Positions 8,196 to 17,124 of a DNA stretch of 64,000 bases are shown one piece after another. The notes below the pieces were generated by a model. It searched no databases and was not told the DNA's origin. It worked only from the letters and a program-made list of their open reading frames with translations. The stretch lies in NCBI RefSeq assembly GCF_008086175.1, contig NZ_VSKM01000006.1:62001-126000 (forward strand), written 5' to 3'. This stretch comes from Bizionia saleffrena. Lineage in GTDB: Bacteria; Bacteroidota; Bacteroidia; Flavobacteriales; Flavobacteriaceae. Numbering within the stretch: the stretch's first letter is position 1; the number at the start of each line of letters is the position of its first letter. The translations under genes were made by a program, and so were the position numbers.

Positions 8196-9719
8196 TTATT
8201 CTTTTTTGGTTAATGAGAATAAGTCTTTTCTACGATCTTTAAGGTTTTTAACGCTGCCATGTTTGTTTAAGTTTCGTAATAAATCGATATCAACGTCGGC
8301 AATTAAAATCATTTCCGTGTTTGTGGTAGCCTCAGCTTTTATTCCATTTAAAGGAAAAGCAAAATCACATGGCGTTAAAACAGCCGACTGTGCAAACTGG
8401 ATGTCCATATTTTCTACTTTAGGTAAATTACCAACACTTCCTGCAATGGCTACATAACATTCGTTTTCTATCGCTCTAGCTTGCGCACAATGTCTTACTC
8501 TAGAATAGCCATTTTGCGTATCGGTTAAGAACGGAACAAACAGAATGTCCATTCCTTCATCGGCCAACAAGCGGCTAAGTTCAGGAAACTCAGAATCGTA
8601 GCATATTAATACCCCTATTTTTCCGCAATCGGTATCGAATGTTTGAAGTTTGTTTCCGCCGACCATTCCCCATACTTTAACTTCGTCTGGGGTAACGTGT
8701 AGTTTTTCGTAACGTTCTAAACTTCCGTCACGGCGACATAAATAACCAACATTATATAACTTTTCGTTTACCATTTCTGGCATACTACCGGTAATAATAT
8801 TTATATTATAAGAAATCGCTAATTGGGAGAAGCGCGAGACAATTTCTTGGGTGTGTTTTGCTAATTCTCTAACGGCATCTGGTGTAGACAAATTATTGTG
8901 ATCGGCCATTAGCGGCGCGTTAAAAAACTCTGGAAACACGGCAAAGTCACTGCGGTAACCAGAAACAGCATCCACAAAAAATTCTGCTTGTTGCATTAAT
9001 TCGTCCAAATCTTTATACAAACGCATCTGCCATTGTATTAAACCTAAACGAACTACCGTTTTTATTGTACTGGCTTTTTTGTTCTCTTTTTCGTAATAGA
9101 TATTATCCCATTCTAATAAAATAGCATAATCTCCAGATGATTTATCGCCTTTTAAATAATTTTTTAAAACGCGTGTAGGATGAAAATCGTTCGAAATCTG
9201 AAAGTTTAGAACGGGATCGTTAATTTCTTTACTTTTAACCTTATCTAAATATTGTTTTGGTGTTAACGTATCTGAATACTTGTGAAAGTTTGGGATACGT
9301 CCGCCAAAGGCCAAACCACGAAGGTTGGAGCGCTCGCAAAGTTCTTTTCTATAATCGTATAAACGGCGCCCTAAACGTAAACCTCTAAATCGTGGTCTTA
9401 TAAAAACATCTATACCATAAATAACATCGCCATCTGGTTTATGCGTAGTAAAGGTGTCGTTTCCTGTAATATCTTTATAAGTATGGTGATTGTCTAATTT
9501 GTTATAATCGACAATAATGGACAAGGCACAACCCGCAATTTGATTATTGATTTTTATAACGACTTGCCCTTCCGGATATATATCTATTAATTTTTGAATG
9601 TGATGTTCTTTCCAAAAGGCGTCTGGCATTGTAGAATAAGATTCAATCATCGCTTCCTTAAGCTCTTGGTAATCTTCTATTTTTAAATATTCTAATTCTA
9701 TATTTTCTATGTCTTCCAT
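8196..9719 (-). CDS. Bifunctional GNAT N-acetyltransferase / nitrilase-superfamily hydrolase
   Basis: A 507-residue fusion. Residues 1-210 are a GNAT acetyltransferase-like domain, with IYGIDVFIRPRFRGLRLGRRLYDYR as the acetyl-CoA pyrophosphate loop region. Residues 225-505 are a carbon-nitrogen hydrolase with its catalytic triad visible: Glu in DFAVFPEFFN, Lys in YEKLHVTPDE and Cys in IGVLICYDSEFPE. This fusion is widespread in Bacteroidota, but its substrate is not known to me. The start is 10 bases behind the trpA stop with no terminator between them, so it is probably the last gene of the trp operon. Confidence 0.85.
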   Translation of the reverse strand: MEDIENIELEYLKIEDYQELKEAMIESYSTMPDAFWKEHHIQKLIDIYPEGQVVIKINNQIAGCALSIIVDYNKLDNHHTYKDITGNDTFTTHKPDGDVIYGIDVFIRPRFRGLRLGRRLYDYRKELCERSNLRGLAFGGRIPNFHKYSDTLTPKQYLDKVKSKEINDPVLNFQISNDFHPTRVLKNYLKGDKSSGDYAILLEWDNIYYEKENKKASTIKTVVRLGLIQWQMRLYKDLDELMQQAEFFVDAVSGYRSDFAVFPEFFNAPLMADHNNLSTPDAVRELAKHTQEIVSRFSQLAISYNINIITGSMPEMVNEKLYNVGYLCRRDGSLERYEKLHVTPDEVKVWGMVGGNKLQTFDTDCGKIGVLICYDSEFPELSRLLADEGMDILFVPFLTDTQNGYSRVRHCAQARAIENECYVAIAGSVGNLPKVENMDIQFAQSAVLTPCDFAFPLNGIKAEATTNTEMILIADVDIDLLRNLNKHGSVKNLKDRRKDLFSLTKKE

Positions 9720-9729
9720 TTTAGTACGA

Positions 9730-10506
9730 TTAATGTAAAATTGTATTTACAAAAGTATCTATATTTTTAATACCATTAGCAGAGAGGTGTTTAATAAATG
9801 CTGAACCAATTATTGCGCCTTTTGTATGTTGGGTTGCTTGCTTAAAAGTCTCTTGATTTGAGATACCGAAACCTACAATTTGTGGTGCTTGAAGTTCCAT
9901 ATTCGCCACCCGTTTAAAGTAATCGGTTTGTTCTGTTTGAAAGCCAGAGCTACTACCGGTAACACTAGCACTACTTACCATATAAATAAACCCTTCGGAA
10001 ATAGAATCGATATAACGAATACGCTCTTGTGAGGTTTGAGGCGTAATTAAAAACACATTGATTATACCATATTTTTTGAAGAGGTGTTTATAGTTTTCAT
10101 CGTACACATCAACAGGTAAATCGGGAATAATTAAACCGTCGATACCCACTTCTTGACACGCTTTACAAAAGGCTTCGACACCATATTGAAGAATAGGGTT
10201 GAAGTAGCCCATAATAATTAAAGGAATTGAAACGGACGCTCGAATAGATTGTAATTGTTGAAACAAAAGCTCTGAAGTCATGCCGTTTTTTAACGCCTGC
10301 GTAGAACTTTCTTGAATTGTGGGGCCATCGGCTAAAGGATCGCTGAAGGGTAATCCAATCTCGATCATATCTACACCATTGCTCTCTAGTTCTTGAATGA
10401 TTTCTACGGTATCGTTAACCGAAGGATATCCTGCCGAAAAGTAAATGGATAATAATTTTTTGTCTTCCTTTAATTTTGTCTGTATTCTATTCATTTGTAA
10501 AGCCAA
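9730..10506 (-). CDS. trpA: Tryptophan synthase alpha subunit
   Basis: A 258-residue TIM-barrel protein that cleaves indole-3-glycerol phosphate to indole and glyceraldehyde 3-phosphate. The catalytic Glu lies in GVDMIEIGLPFSDPLADGP, which also holds the active-site Asp. The phosphate-binding glycines lie in IVGFGISNQ and GAIIGSAFIKHL. The subunit passes indole through a tunnel to TrpB. It is separated from trpB by 215 bases, unlike the other tightly packed trp genes; that gap holds an intergenic repeat. Confidence 0.97.
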   Translation of the reverse strand: MALQMNRIQTKLKEDKKLLSIYFSAGYPSVNDTVEIIQELESNGVDMIEIGLPFSDPLADGPTIQESSTQALKNGMTSELLFQQLQSIRASVSIPLIIMGYFNPILQYGVEAFCKACQEVGIDGLIIPDLPVDVYDENYKHLFKKYGIINVFLITPQTSQERIRYIDSISEGFIYMVSSASVTGSSSGFQTEQTDYFKRVANMELQAPQIVGFGISNQETFKQATQHTKGAIIGSAFIKHLSANGIKNIDTFVNTILH

Positions 10507-10555
10507 AAAAGCTGGGTTTTAATTATTCAATGAAATATATCGTGTGTTATTATTT

Positions 10556-10699
10556 GCGTTAAGGATTGATGCGACATCCTTTTTTTTGATTGTATTTTGA
10601 TTTGTTTTTAGCTGAGAAATAGAATTAATAGTCAAAAAAACCATTTTAAAGAAACCAAAAAAAAGATATAGCGGAAAGCCTGACCCTTTGGGTAACGCC
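10556..10699 (-). repeat. Intergenic palindromic repeat between trpB and trpA
   Basis: Read on the minus strand, this 144-base element begins GGCGTTACCCAAAGGGTC, continues with GGCTTTCCGCTATATC and a run of eight T, and ends with a run of eight A, GGATGTCGCATCAATCC and TTAACGC. The two ends are imperfect inverted repeats (GCGTTA and TAACGC; T8 and A8). I recall intergenic repeats of this form (GCGTTA...TCCGCTATATCTTTT...AAAGGAT...TAACGC) scattered through Flavobacteriaceae genomes. No second copy was found in this window. A 60-residue open frame across it is best explained as chance. Confidence 0.55.
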
Positions 10700-10721
10700 A
10701 TTATAGTAACACTTAAAGATA

Positions 10722-11903
10722 TTATAACTTAAAATGTTTACTATACGTGTCTAAATCTTTATCACCGCGACCCGATAAACTCAGCACAATAACGTCGTCT
10801 GTTTTAAAGGTTTTTTGCTTAAATACGGCAAGTGCGTGCGAACTTTCAATGGCCGGAATTATACCTTCGAGCATACTTAATTCTAGTCCGGCTTCCATTG
10901 CTTGGTCGTCTGTAATTGCTATAAATTCTGCGCGTTTGGTTTTATACAAATTAGCGTGCATTGGGCCAACACCAGGATAATCTAATCCTGCAGAAATAGA
11001 GTAAGGCTCGGTTATTTGTCCGTCGGGTGTTTGCATTAACAGTGTTTTACTACCGTGAATAATACCTTCTTTACCTAAAATAGAGGTGGCGGCACTTTCG
11101 CCCGAATGGACACCTAAACCAGCGGCTTCGGCGGCAATTAATTTAACCTTTGGTGTATCGAGGTAATGATAGAAAGCACCCGCTGCATTACTCCCGCCTC
11201 CAACACAAGCGATAACATAATCGGGGTCTTTTCGGCCTTCTTTCTCTTGTAATTGCCATTGCATTTCCTCGGAAACGACGGCTTGAAAACGCGCCACCAT
11301 ATCTGGGTACGGATGCGGCCCTACAACGCTACCAATAATATAATAGGTATTTACGGGGTTATTAATCCAATCTCTAATGGCTTCGTTTGTCGCGTCCTTT
11401 AACGTTTTGCTACCCGAATTTGCAGGAATAACGGTGGCGCCTAACATTTTCATTCTGGCGACGTTTGGTGCTTGGCGTTCAATATCGACCGCCCCCATAT
11501 ACACAATGCATTCTAACCCCATTAATGCACAAACGGTAGCGGTGGCAACACCGTGTTGTCCAGCCCCAGTTTCGGCAATAATACGTTTTTTGCCCAAGCG
11601 TTGCGCCATTAAAATTTGGCCAATAGTATTATTGATTTTATGCGCACCGGTATGGTTTAAATCTTCGCGTTTTAAGTAGATTTTGGTGTTGTATTTTTCT
11701 GAAAGTCGCTTGGCAAAATATAAGGGCGACGGACGCCCAACATAATCTTTTAATAAAGCGTTAAAAGCGTTAATAAATGAAGGTTCGGTCATTACTTTTA
11801 AATAGTTTTGACGTAATTCTTCGACGTTTGGATAGAGCATTTCTGGAATGTATGCGCCACCGAAATCGCCGTAATAACCTTTGCTGTTTACATTATAGGA
11901 CAT
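10722..11903 (-). CDS. trpB: Tryptophan synthase beta subunit
   Basis: A 393-residue PLP enzyme that condenses indole with serine to give tryptophan. It starts with the typical [17 protein letters not shown] segment. The PLP lysine is in [13 protein letters not shown], the phosphate-binding loop is [12 protein letters not shown], and the serine-binding region [11 protein letters not shown] is present. Length and motifs are those of the standard TrpB1 type. It overlaps the end of trpF by 11 bases and is followed by the intergenic repeat before trpA. Confidence 0.97.
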   Translation of the reverse strand: MSYNVNSKGYYGDFGGAYIPEMLYPNVEELRQNYLKVMTEPSFINAFNALLKDYVGRPSPLYFAKRLSEKYNTKIYLKREDLNHTGAHKINNTIGQILMAQRLGKKRIIAETGAGQHGVATATVCALMGLECIVYMGAVDIERQAPNVARMKMLGATVIPANSGSKTLKDATNEAIRDWINNPVNTYYIIGSVVGPHPYPDMVARFQAVVSEEMQWQLQEKEGRKDPDYVIACVGGGSNAAGAFYHYLDTPKVKLIAAEAAGLGVHSGESAATSILGKEGIIHGSKTLLMQTPDGQITEPYSISAGLDYPGVGPMHANLYKTKRAEFIAITDDQAMEAGLELSMLEGIIPAIESSHALAVFKQKTFKTDDVIVLSLSGRGDKDLDTYSKHFKL

Positions 11904-12531
11904 AACCGTTTTTTATAAGTTGGTATTTAAAATCGTTTAGTTTTTTAATGTCTTTAAAGCCTGAAGTCGATTCGAATTTACTGTTTAAATCTACTGTACA
12001 GCACAAGTCTGATTCTGGTCGTTTTAGGAATAATAGAAAGTCTTCTAATTCTTCCATACCGATACCGCCACTTAAAAAGTACGATTTACTCGATGTGTAT
12101 TTTTTTAAAACATTCCAGTTAAACGTGTAACCGTTTCCACCGGGTTCCTTACCTTTTGTATCGAACATGTAGTAATCGCAAACGTCTTCGTAAGGTTCTA
12201 AAACCTTAAAATCGAAATGATTTTTTATAGAAAATACTTTTATAACAATAACGCCAAACGCACGCACTTCTGCACAGAATTCGGGCGATTCGTTACCGTG
12301 TAATTGTACACCTTGTAAGTGGTGTTTTTCTATGTTACCGACTATAAAATCTAATTTTGCATTAACAAAAACACCTATTTTTTTGATGTCTTCAGAAATT
12401 TCTGGACATTCAGAATTAAAATATCTCGGCGATTTTTCGTAAAAAATAAACCCCATATAATCTGGTTTCACATCGCTAGCCACATCCAAAATGTTACTTT
12501 CAGATTTCATTCCGCAAACTTTTAATTTCAT
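11893..12531 (-). CDS. trpF: Phosphoribosylanthranilate isomerase
   Basis: A 212-residue TIM-barrel isomerase that converts phosphoribosylanthranilate to CdRP. The catalytic Cys is in MKLKVCGMK at the very start and the general-acid Asp is in [26 protein letters not shown] and [12 protein letters not shown] are the usual substrate- and phosphate-binding strands. It is a separate protein here, not fused to TrpC as in enterobacteria, and overlaps trpB by 11 bases. Confidence 0.95.
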   Translation of the reverse strand: MKLKVCGMKSESNILDVASDVKPDYMGFIFYEKSPRYFNSECPEISEDIKKIGVFVNAKLDFIVGNIEKHHLQGVQLHGNESPEFCAEVRAFGVIVIKVFSIKNHFDFKVLEPYEDVCDYYMFDTKGKEPGGNGYTFNWNVLKKYTSSKSYFLSGGIGMEELEDFLLFLKRPESDLCCTVDLNSKFESTSGFKDIKKLNDFKYQLIKNGYVL

Positions 12532-12550
12532 CTGTATATTTTTATTGTTG

Positions 12551-13336
12551 TTATTTTTTTAGTTGATTGATAAATGCTTTGGCACTTTGGCCAGCGTTAT
12601 CGGTTTTCATAAAATGCTCTCCTATTAAAAAACCTTTATAACCAAATGGCTGAAGGGTTTTTACGGCGTCGATAGAACTAATGCCACTTTCAGAAATTTT
12701 AACAAATTCTTCAGGAATCAAAGAACTTAACGTTTTACTAGTTTCTAAACTCACAGTAAAGGTGTTTAAATCTCTATTATTAACACCGATAATGTCGATG
12801 CTCGGAAGTAAAGATTTATCAAGTTCTTGGGCGTTGTGTATTTCCAGTAAAACATCTAGACCTAATTGCTTTGCAAAAGTAGAGAAATGTTGAATCTCTT
12901 TGGGTGTTAAAATAGCGGCAATTAACAATATGGCATCTGCACCGTGCGCTTTAGCTTCAGTAATTTGATAAGTATCGATAATAAACTCTTTACGTAAAAT
13001 GGGTAAGTTACAGCACGCACGTGCCACGATTAAATCGTCTAACGAGCCACCAAAATATTTAGCATCTGTAAGAACAGAGAGTCCGCTTGCACCTGCATTT
13101 TCATAACCTTTGGCCACTTCGCACACTGTGAAGTTTTGATTAATAATATTTTTTGAAGGCGATCGGCGCTTATGCTCTGCGATGATACCAATAGCACTAC
13201 TTCTAAGACTAAGCGCTAACGACAATGTTTTGCGATTAAACAGTACAGAACGTTCCAATTGTGAGACTGGAATTAGCGACTTGCGGAGATCGACCTCTTG
13301 CCTTTTATCGGCTACAATACGTAATAATATATTCAT
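12551..13336 (-). CDS. trpC: Indole-3-glycerol phosphate synthase
   Basis: A 261-residue TIM-barrel enzyme that cyclises CdRP to indole-3-glycerol phosphate. The active-site motif IIAEHKRRSPSK holds the catalytic Glu and Lys; ILRKEFIIDTYQI holds the second Lys; IGVNNRDLNTF and FVKISESGI hold the remaining family residues. The end, GFLIGEHFMKTD, is the phosphate-binding strand. It is spaced 19 bases from trpF and 25 from trpD in the operon. Confidence 0.96.
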   Translation of the reverse strand: MNILLRIVADKRQEVDLRKSLIPVSQLERSVLFNRKTLSLALSLRSSAIGIIAEHKRRSPSKNIINQNFTVCEVAKGYENAGASGLSVLTDAKYFGGSLDDLIVARACCNLPILRKEFIIDTYQITEAKAHGADAILLIAAILTPKEIQHFSTFAKQLGLDVLLEIHNAQELDKSLLPSIDIIGVNNRDLNTFTVSLETSKTLSSLIPEEFVKISESGISSIDAVKTLQPFGYKGFLIGEHFMKTDNAGQSAKAFINQLKK

Positions 13337-13361
13337 TTTATTAAGAAATAAAGAGGTTTGG

Positions 13362-14354
13362 TTAATGACTTAATGCGATTAATTTATTTAAACTCGCTTT
13401 GGCTTTTAGCGTAAGTAAAGACTCTTTTGCGAGTTCGAAACCTTCGGCGTGGCTTACCTTTTTTACCATTGCAATGGCTAAGCCGGCATTAGCGCACACC
13501 ACATTATTTTGTGCTTCTTTTCCGTCTCCGTTTATAATTTTTAAAAATGTTTTAGCGGACGATTTTACGCTTTTTCCACCATATAACGCTGCAGGTTCTA
13601 TAGGTGAAAGGTTTAAGTCTTTCGGCGTTAAAATAGTTTCAGAATGATTCGTAATTATTTTAGTGTTACCTGTCAACGAAATTTCATCATAACCATCTAA
13701 AGCGTGAACAATACTATAATTAATATCGGTATCTTGATAAAGATAGCCATAAATGCGCTGTAATTCTAAGTTGAAAACACCTACCAACTGGTTTTTTGGA
13801 AACGACGGGTTTACCATTGGACCTAACATATTAAAAAATGTTTTTAAACCTAAGTCTTGCCTTACCGGTGCCATTTTTTTCATTGCCGGATGAAATAAGG
13901 GCGCGTGTAAAAAACAAATATTAGCATCTTCTAAAGATTTTTTTAATGCCGCCGTTTTGTTTGTAAAAGTAATGCCAATGGCCTCCATTACATTTGAAGA
14001 TCCTGAAGCAGACGAGACGCCGTAATTGCCGTGTTTTGCTACTTGAACACCAGCGCCAGCCGTTATAAAAGTCGCTAGAGTAGAGACATTAAAAGTGTCT
14101 TTTGCATCCCCACCAGTACCGCATAAATCTATGGTGTTATAGTCTGATAAATCCACGGGAATACAGAGTTCTAAAAGAGCATCGCGAAACCCTTTAAGTT
14201 CATCTATGGTAATACTACGCATCATATATACCGTAACAAATGCGGCAATTTGGGTGTGGTTGTATTTTCCTTTAGAAATATTTACTAATACATTTTGAGC
14301 CTCTTCACTAGAAAGAGGTTCTTGGTTAATTAATTTATTTAGTATCGCTTTCAT
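13362..14354 (-). CDS. trpD: Anthranilate phosphoribosyltransferase
   Basis: A 330-residue enzyme that transfers phosphoribose from PRPP to anthranilate. The PRPP-binding motif DLCGTGGDAKDTFNVST sits near residue 77, the second glycine-rich part KHGNYGVSSASGSSNVME near 107, and MAPVRQDLG near 165 is the conserved anthranilate-side segment. The protein is not fused to TrpG. It starts one base after the trpG stop, implying coupled translation. Confidence 0.96.
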   Translation of the reverse strand: MKAILNKLINQEPLSSEEAQNVLVNISKGKYNHTQIAAFVTVYMMRSITIDELKGFRDALLELCIPVDLSDYNTIDLCGTGGDAKDTFNVSTLATFITAGAGVQVAKHGNYGVSSASGSSNVMEAIGITFTNKTAALKKSLEDANICFLHAPLFHPAMKKMAPVRQDLGLKTFFNMLGPMVNPSFPKNQLVGVFNLELQRIYGYLYQDTDINYSIVHALDGYDEISLTGNTKIITNHSETILTPKDLNLSPIEPAALYGGKSVKSSAKTFLKIINGDGKEAQNNVVCANAGLAIAMVKKVSHAEGFELAKESLLTLKAKASLNKLIALSH

Positions 14355-14355
14355 T

Positions 14356-14922
14356 TTAATTTCGTATCCAATTTTCTAAAATTTGTTTTCCATTTGGTGT
14401 TAATACCGATTCTGGGTGGTACTGCACCGCTTTTACGTCGTAAACGTTATGTCTTAATGACATAATTTGTCCGTTCTCGTCTACCGAAGTAACCTCTAAA
14501 CATTCTGGTAGAGCTTCGTTAACAACCCACGAATGGTAGCGTCCTACACTAAACGTTTTTTCTAATCCAGTAAATAAACTCTCATCGTCGACAATAATCT
14601 TTACTGTAGTCGATACACCATGATAAACAGTGTCTAAGTTTATTAAAGTACCGCCAAACACTTCTCCAATGGCTTGCAAGCCTAAACAAACACCTAAAAT
14701 ACTTTTTGTAGGAGCGTAGTGTTTTATAATGGCTTTTAATAATCCGGCTTCTTCCGGAATTCCTGGACCTGGAGATAATACGATTTTATCGAATGCCTCT
14801 ACAAAATCTAGTGTTAATTTATCGTTTCTTCTTACGGTAACTTTACAATCTAAATCTTCTAAATAATGTACTAAATTGTAAGTAAAGCTGTCGTAATTAT
14901 CAATTACTAATATGTTTTTCAT
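14356..14922 (-). CDS. trpG: Anthranilate synthase component II (glutamine amidotransferase)
   Basis: A 188-residue class I glutamine amidotransferase that hydrolyses glutamine and feeds ammonia to TrpE. The oxyanion strand SPGPGIPEEAG, the nucleophile Cys in ILGVCLGLQAIGE and the His-Glu pair in VQYHPESVLTP are all present. The start MKNILVIDNYDSFTYNL is typical. It lies 18 bases behind trpE. It may also serve aminodeoxychorismate synthase, since the same subunit is shared in many bacteria; that is not shown here. Confidence 0.95.
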   Translation of the reverse strand: MKNILVIDNYDSFTYNLVHYLEDLDCKVTVRRNDKLTLDFVEAFDKIVLSPGPGIPEEAGLLKAIIKHYAPTKSILGVCLGLQAIGEVFGGTLINLDTVYHGVSTTVKIIVDDESLFTGLEKTFSVGRYHSWVVNEALPECLEVTSVDENGQIMSLRHNVYDVKAVQYHPESVLTPNGKQILENWIRN

Positions 14923-14940
14923 ATATGAGGAGCATCTTTT

Positions 14941-16335
14941 TTAGATGTCTTTTGCTAATTCTATGGCTTTTGTTAAGGCGCCTAATTTGTTATACACTTC
15001 TTGTAATTCATTTTCAGGTTTGGATTTCGAAACTAATCCGGCTCCAGCCTGCCAATGCAGTGTGTGGTTTTTACTTAAGAAGGTTCTTATCATAATTGCG
15101 TGATTATAATTGCCGCTAAAATCCATAAACCCTATAGCACCCCCGTAAAAGGCACGACTTGTTTTTTCGTATTTTTCAATAAGCTGCATCGCACTGTGCT
15201 TTGGCGCTCCGCTTAATGTTCCGGCAGGAAAAGTATCGGCGACTACCTGCATTGTTTGTGTGTTCTTATTAATTTTACCTGTTACTTTACTTACCAAATG
15301 AATAACGTGAGAGAAAAATTGGGCCTCCTTATACGTTTCTACTTTTACCTCGCTGCCGTTTCTACTTAAATCATTTCGTGCCAGGTCTACAAGCATAACG
15401 TGTTCTGCATTCTCTTTTTCGTCTTCGGCGAGCTGTTTTGCCAATTCGGTATCTTGCGTATCGTTACCAGTGCGTTTAAATGTACCGGCAATAGGATGTA
15501 TTTCGGCCCAACCATCAGAAACGACTAATTGTGCTTCTGGTGAACTACCAAAGATTTTAAAATCACCATAATCGAAATAAAATAAATAAGGCGACGGATT
15601 GACGCTTCTTAGTGCGCGGTACACATTAAATTCATCGCCTTTAAAATCTTGAGAGAATTTTTTAGATAATACCAATTGAAACACATCGCCTCGAGCACAG
15701 TGTTTTTTAGCTAATTCTACTTGATCTTTATATTCTTTATCTGTTAAATTGGATGAAATGTCAGAGTTTGTTGAAAAATCGTAAGAGGCAAAGTTTTTCG
15801 ATTTTATAAGTTGAAGAATTTCGTCGATATTATTTTCTGTATCGTGGCAATGCGCAAAAATATAAGCCTCGTTTTTAAAGTGGTCTATCGCTATAATATT
15901 TTGGTATACCGCATAATAAATATCAGGAATATCTATAGAATTAGGTTTTTTTGAAATCTCAATGTCTTCAAAATATTTTACCGCATCGTAAGCAGTATAG
16001 CCAAAAATACCGTTGTTTATAAACTTAAATTCGTTGTTAGAAGAAACCTTGAAACGTTTCGTGAATTTATGAATTTTCTCTGCGACATTTTTGGTTTTAT
16101 TAACCATTTCACTGCCATCGGGAAAGGTTTGTACAATTCTTTTGCTATCAATTTTTATAGAGGCAATCGGGTTAAAACAGATGTACGAAAAACTATTATC
16201 ACTAGCGTGATAATCGCTACTTTCTAACAAAATACTGTTCGGATATTTATCTCTTATTTTAAGATAAATACTTACAGGAGTAATGGTGTCTGCAAGTATT
16301 TTTTTATAGTGGGTATACAGGCTAAAGGTTTTCAT
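14941..16335 (-). CDS. trpE: Anthranilate synthase component I
   Basis: A 464-residue chorismate-utilising enzyme and the first committed step of tryptophan synthesis. The N-terminal part carries the ILLESSD motif, where the serine binds feedback-inhibiting tryptophan. The C-terminal half has the chorismate-binding blocks YLFYFDYGDFKIFGSSPEA, HPIAGTFKRTG, LVDLARNDLSR and TFPAGTLSGAPKHSAM. It begins the structural operon; its start codon lies just behind the attenuator hairpin, so expression should respond both to attenuation and to feedback. Confidence 0.96.
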   Translation of the reverse strand: MKTFSLYTHYKKILADTITPVSIYLKIRDKYPNSILLESSDYHASDNSFSYICFNPIASIKIDSKRIVQTFPDGSEMVNKTKNVAEKIHKFTKRFKVSSNNEFKFINNGIFGYTAYDAVKYFEDIEISKKPNSIDIPDIYYAVYQNIIAIDHFKNEAYIFAHCHDTENNIDEILQLIKSKNFASYDFSTNSDISSNLTDKEYKDQVELAKKHCARGDVFQLVLSKKFSQDFKGDEFNVYRALRSVNPSPYLFYFDYGDFKIFGSSPEAQLVVSDGWAEIHPIAGTFKRTGNDTQDTELAKQLAEDEKENAEHVMLVDLARNDLSRNGSEVKVETYKEAQFFSHVIHLVSKVTGKINKNTQTMQVVADTFPAGTLSGAPKHSAMQLIEKYEKTSRAFYGGAIGFMDFSGNYNHAIMIRTFLSKNHTLHWQAGAGLVSKSKPENELQEVYNKLGALTKAIELAKDI

Positions 16336-16352
16336 TGTTTAAGTTTTTTAAA

Positions 16353-16388
16353 TAAAAAAAAGGCTTGTCGTGAACGACAAGCCTTTTT
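16353..16388 (-). terminator. trp attenuator (rho-independent terminator before trpE)
   Basis: On the minus strand a perfect 14-base stem (AAAAAGGCTTGTCG) with a TTCA loop is followed by eight T residues. It lies between the leader peptide stop (16422) and the trpE start (16335). Position, stem quality and T-run are those of a classical transcription attenuator. Confidence 0.9.
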
Positions 16389-16421
16389 CAATATATTTTA
16401 ATTTAAATATTACGAATAGGG

Positions 16422-16484
16422 TTATTTCACGATTGTTAATTTTCGAGAATTCCACCACCAAGTATTATTTAAAATTGTATTCAT
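16422..16484 (-). CDS. trpL: trp operon leader peptide with three consecutive Trp codons
   Basis: A 20-residue frame, MNTILNNTWWWNSRKL followed by TIVK and a stop. Three consecutive TGG codons (16452-16460 on the plus strand as cca cca cca) sit in the middle. When charged tRNA-Trp is scarce, ribosomes should stall here and change the folding of the leader so that the downstream hairpin at 16353-16388 does not form. The ATG lies about 14 bases inside the transcript predicted from the -7 element at 16504-16511. I have not folded the leader, so the antiterminator pairing partner is not identified. Confidence 0.9.
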   Translation of the reverse strand: MNTILNNTWWWNSRKLTIVK

Positions 16485-16503
16485 TGTATTTTGTAATAGT
16501 TGA

Positions 16504-16511
16504 CAAATATA
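16504..16511 (-). promoter_or_regulatory. trp promoter -7 element
   Basis: The minus strand reads TATATTTG, a perfect match to the Bacteroidota -7 consensus TAnnTTTG. It lies 20 bases upstream of the leader peptide ATG. No clear -33 TTTG was seen at the usual distance. Confidence 0.65.
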
Positions 16512-16762
16512 TAAATGAAAAATTAAATTTTCCTATAATTATATGTTAAAACACAATTTATTTTCAATCTTTATCTGTTTTCTAATTTTTGATGATAAGA
16601 ATTTAGATTTTTATTTATGTTGACTAAAAAATTAAGAGTGAAAATAAGATAAATATATTAGAGTAGTTAAGAAGATGGATGTAAGTTTTTTTAGGGGTAG
16701 ATTTTTTGCTGTTCTTTTTTAATAAAAAATATTTTTTTCTGAAGAAGGAAAAAGCAAAACCT

Positions 16763-16770
16763 TAACTTTG
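16763..16770 (+). promoter_or_regulatory. -7 element of the rhodanese gene
   Basis: TAACTTTG matches TAnnTTTG perfectly, 18 bases before the ATG at 16789. Because it covers the alternative upstream TTG start (16768), transcription would begin inside that longer frame, which fixes the start at 16789. Confidence 0.65.
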
Positions 16771-16788
16771 CCGTCTAAAACAATTATA

Positions 16789-17100
16789 ATGGCAGATTTA
16801 ACGCAAGAACTTTGGGCAAACAAGTTAAAAAATGATGATAATTCAGTCCTTTTAGATGTGCGAACAGAAGAGGAGTTTGGCGAAGGGAATATCCCGAATG
16901 CTTTAAATATAAATATTTTTAAGGGGCAGGCATTTGTTTACGAATTAGAAGAACTCGATAAAAGCAAAAATTATTATGTGTATTGTCGATCTGGAGGAAG
17001 AAGCGGGCAGGCTTGCGAGATAATGAACGATATGGGGTTTGAGAACGCCTATAACCTTATGGGTGGTTTTTCTGAATGGACTGGAGATAAACAATTTTAA
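16789..17100 (+). CDS. Cytoplasmic single-domain rhodanese
   Basis: A 103-residue single-domain rhodanese. It shows SVLLDVRTEEEFGEGNIPNA (the CH2A-type entrance motif) and the active-site loop YCRSGGRSGQA with the catalytic cysteine near residue 71. It ends with LMGGFSEW, the usual closing motif. It would move sulfane sulfur from thiosulfate or a persulfide to an acceptor. There is no signal peptide. It sits 24 bases before a second, lipid-anchored rhodanese, so the two form a pair in two compartments and are probably one transcript. Confidence 0.88.
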   Translation: MADLTQELWANKLKNDDNSVLLDVRTEEEFGEGNIPNALNINIFKGQAFVYELEELDKSKNYYVYCRSGGRSGQACEIMNDMGFENAYNLMGGFSEWTGDKQF

Positions 17101-17124
17101 GTGTAATTATAAATCTATATAGTA

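Noticed and set aside
10519-10701. A 60-residue open frame on the minus strand between trpB and trpA
   Set aside because: It lies almost exactly over the intergenic repeat with inverted ends, has no promoter or conserved motif, and its composition follows the repeat's T and A runs.
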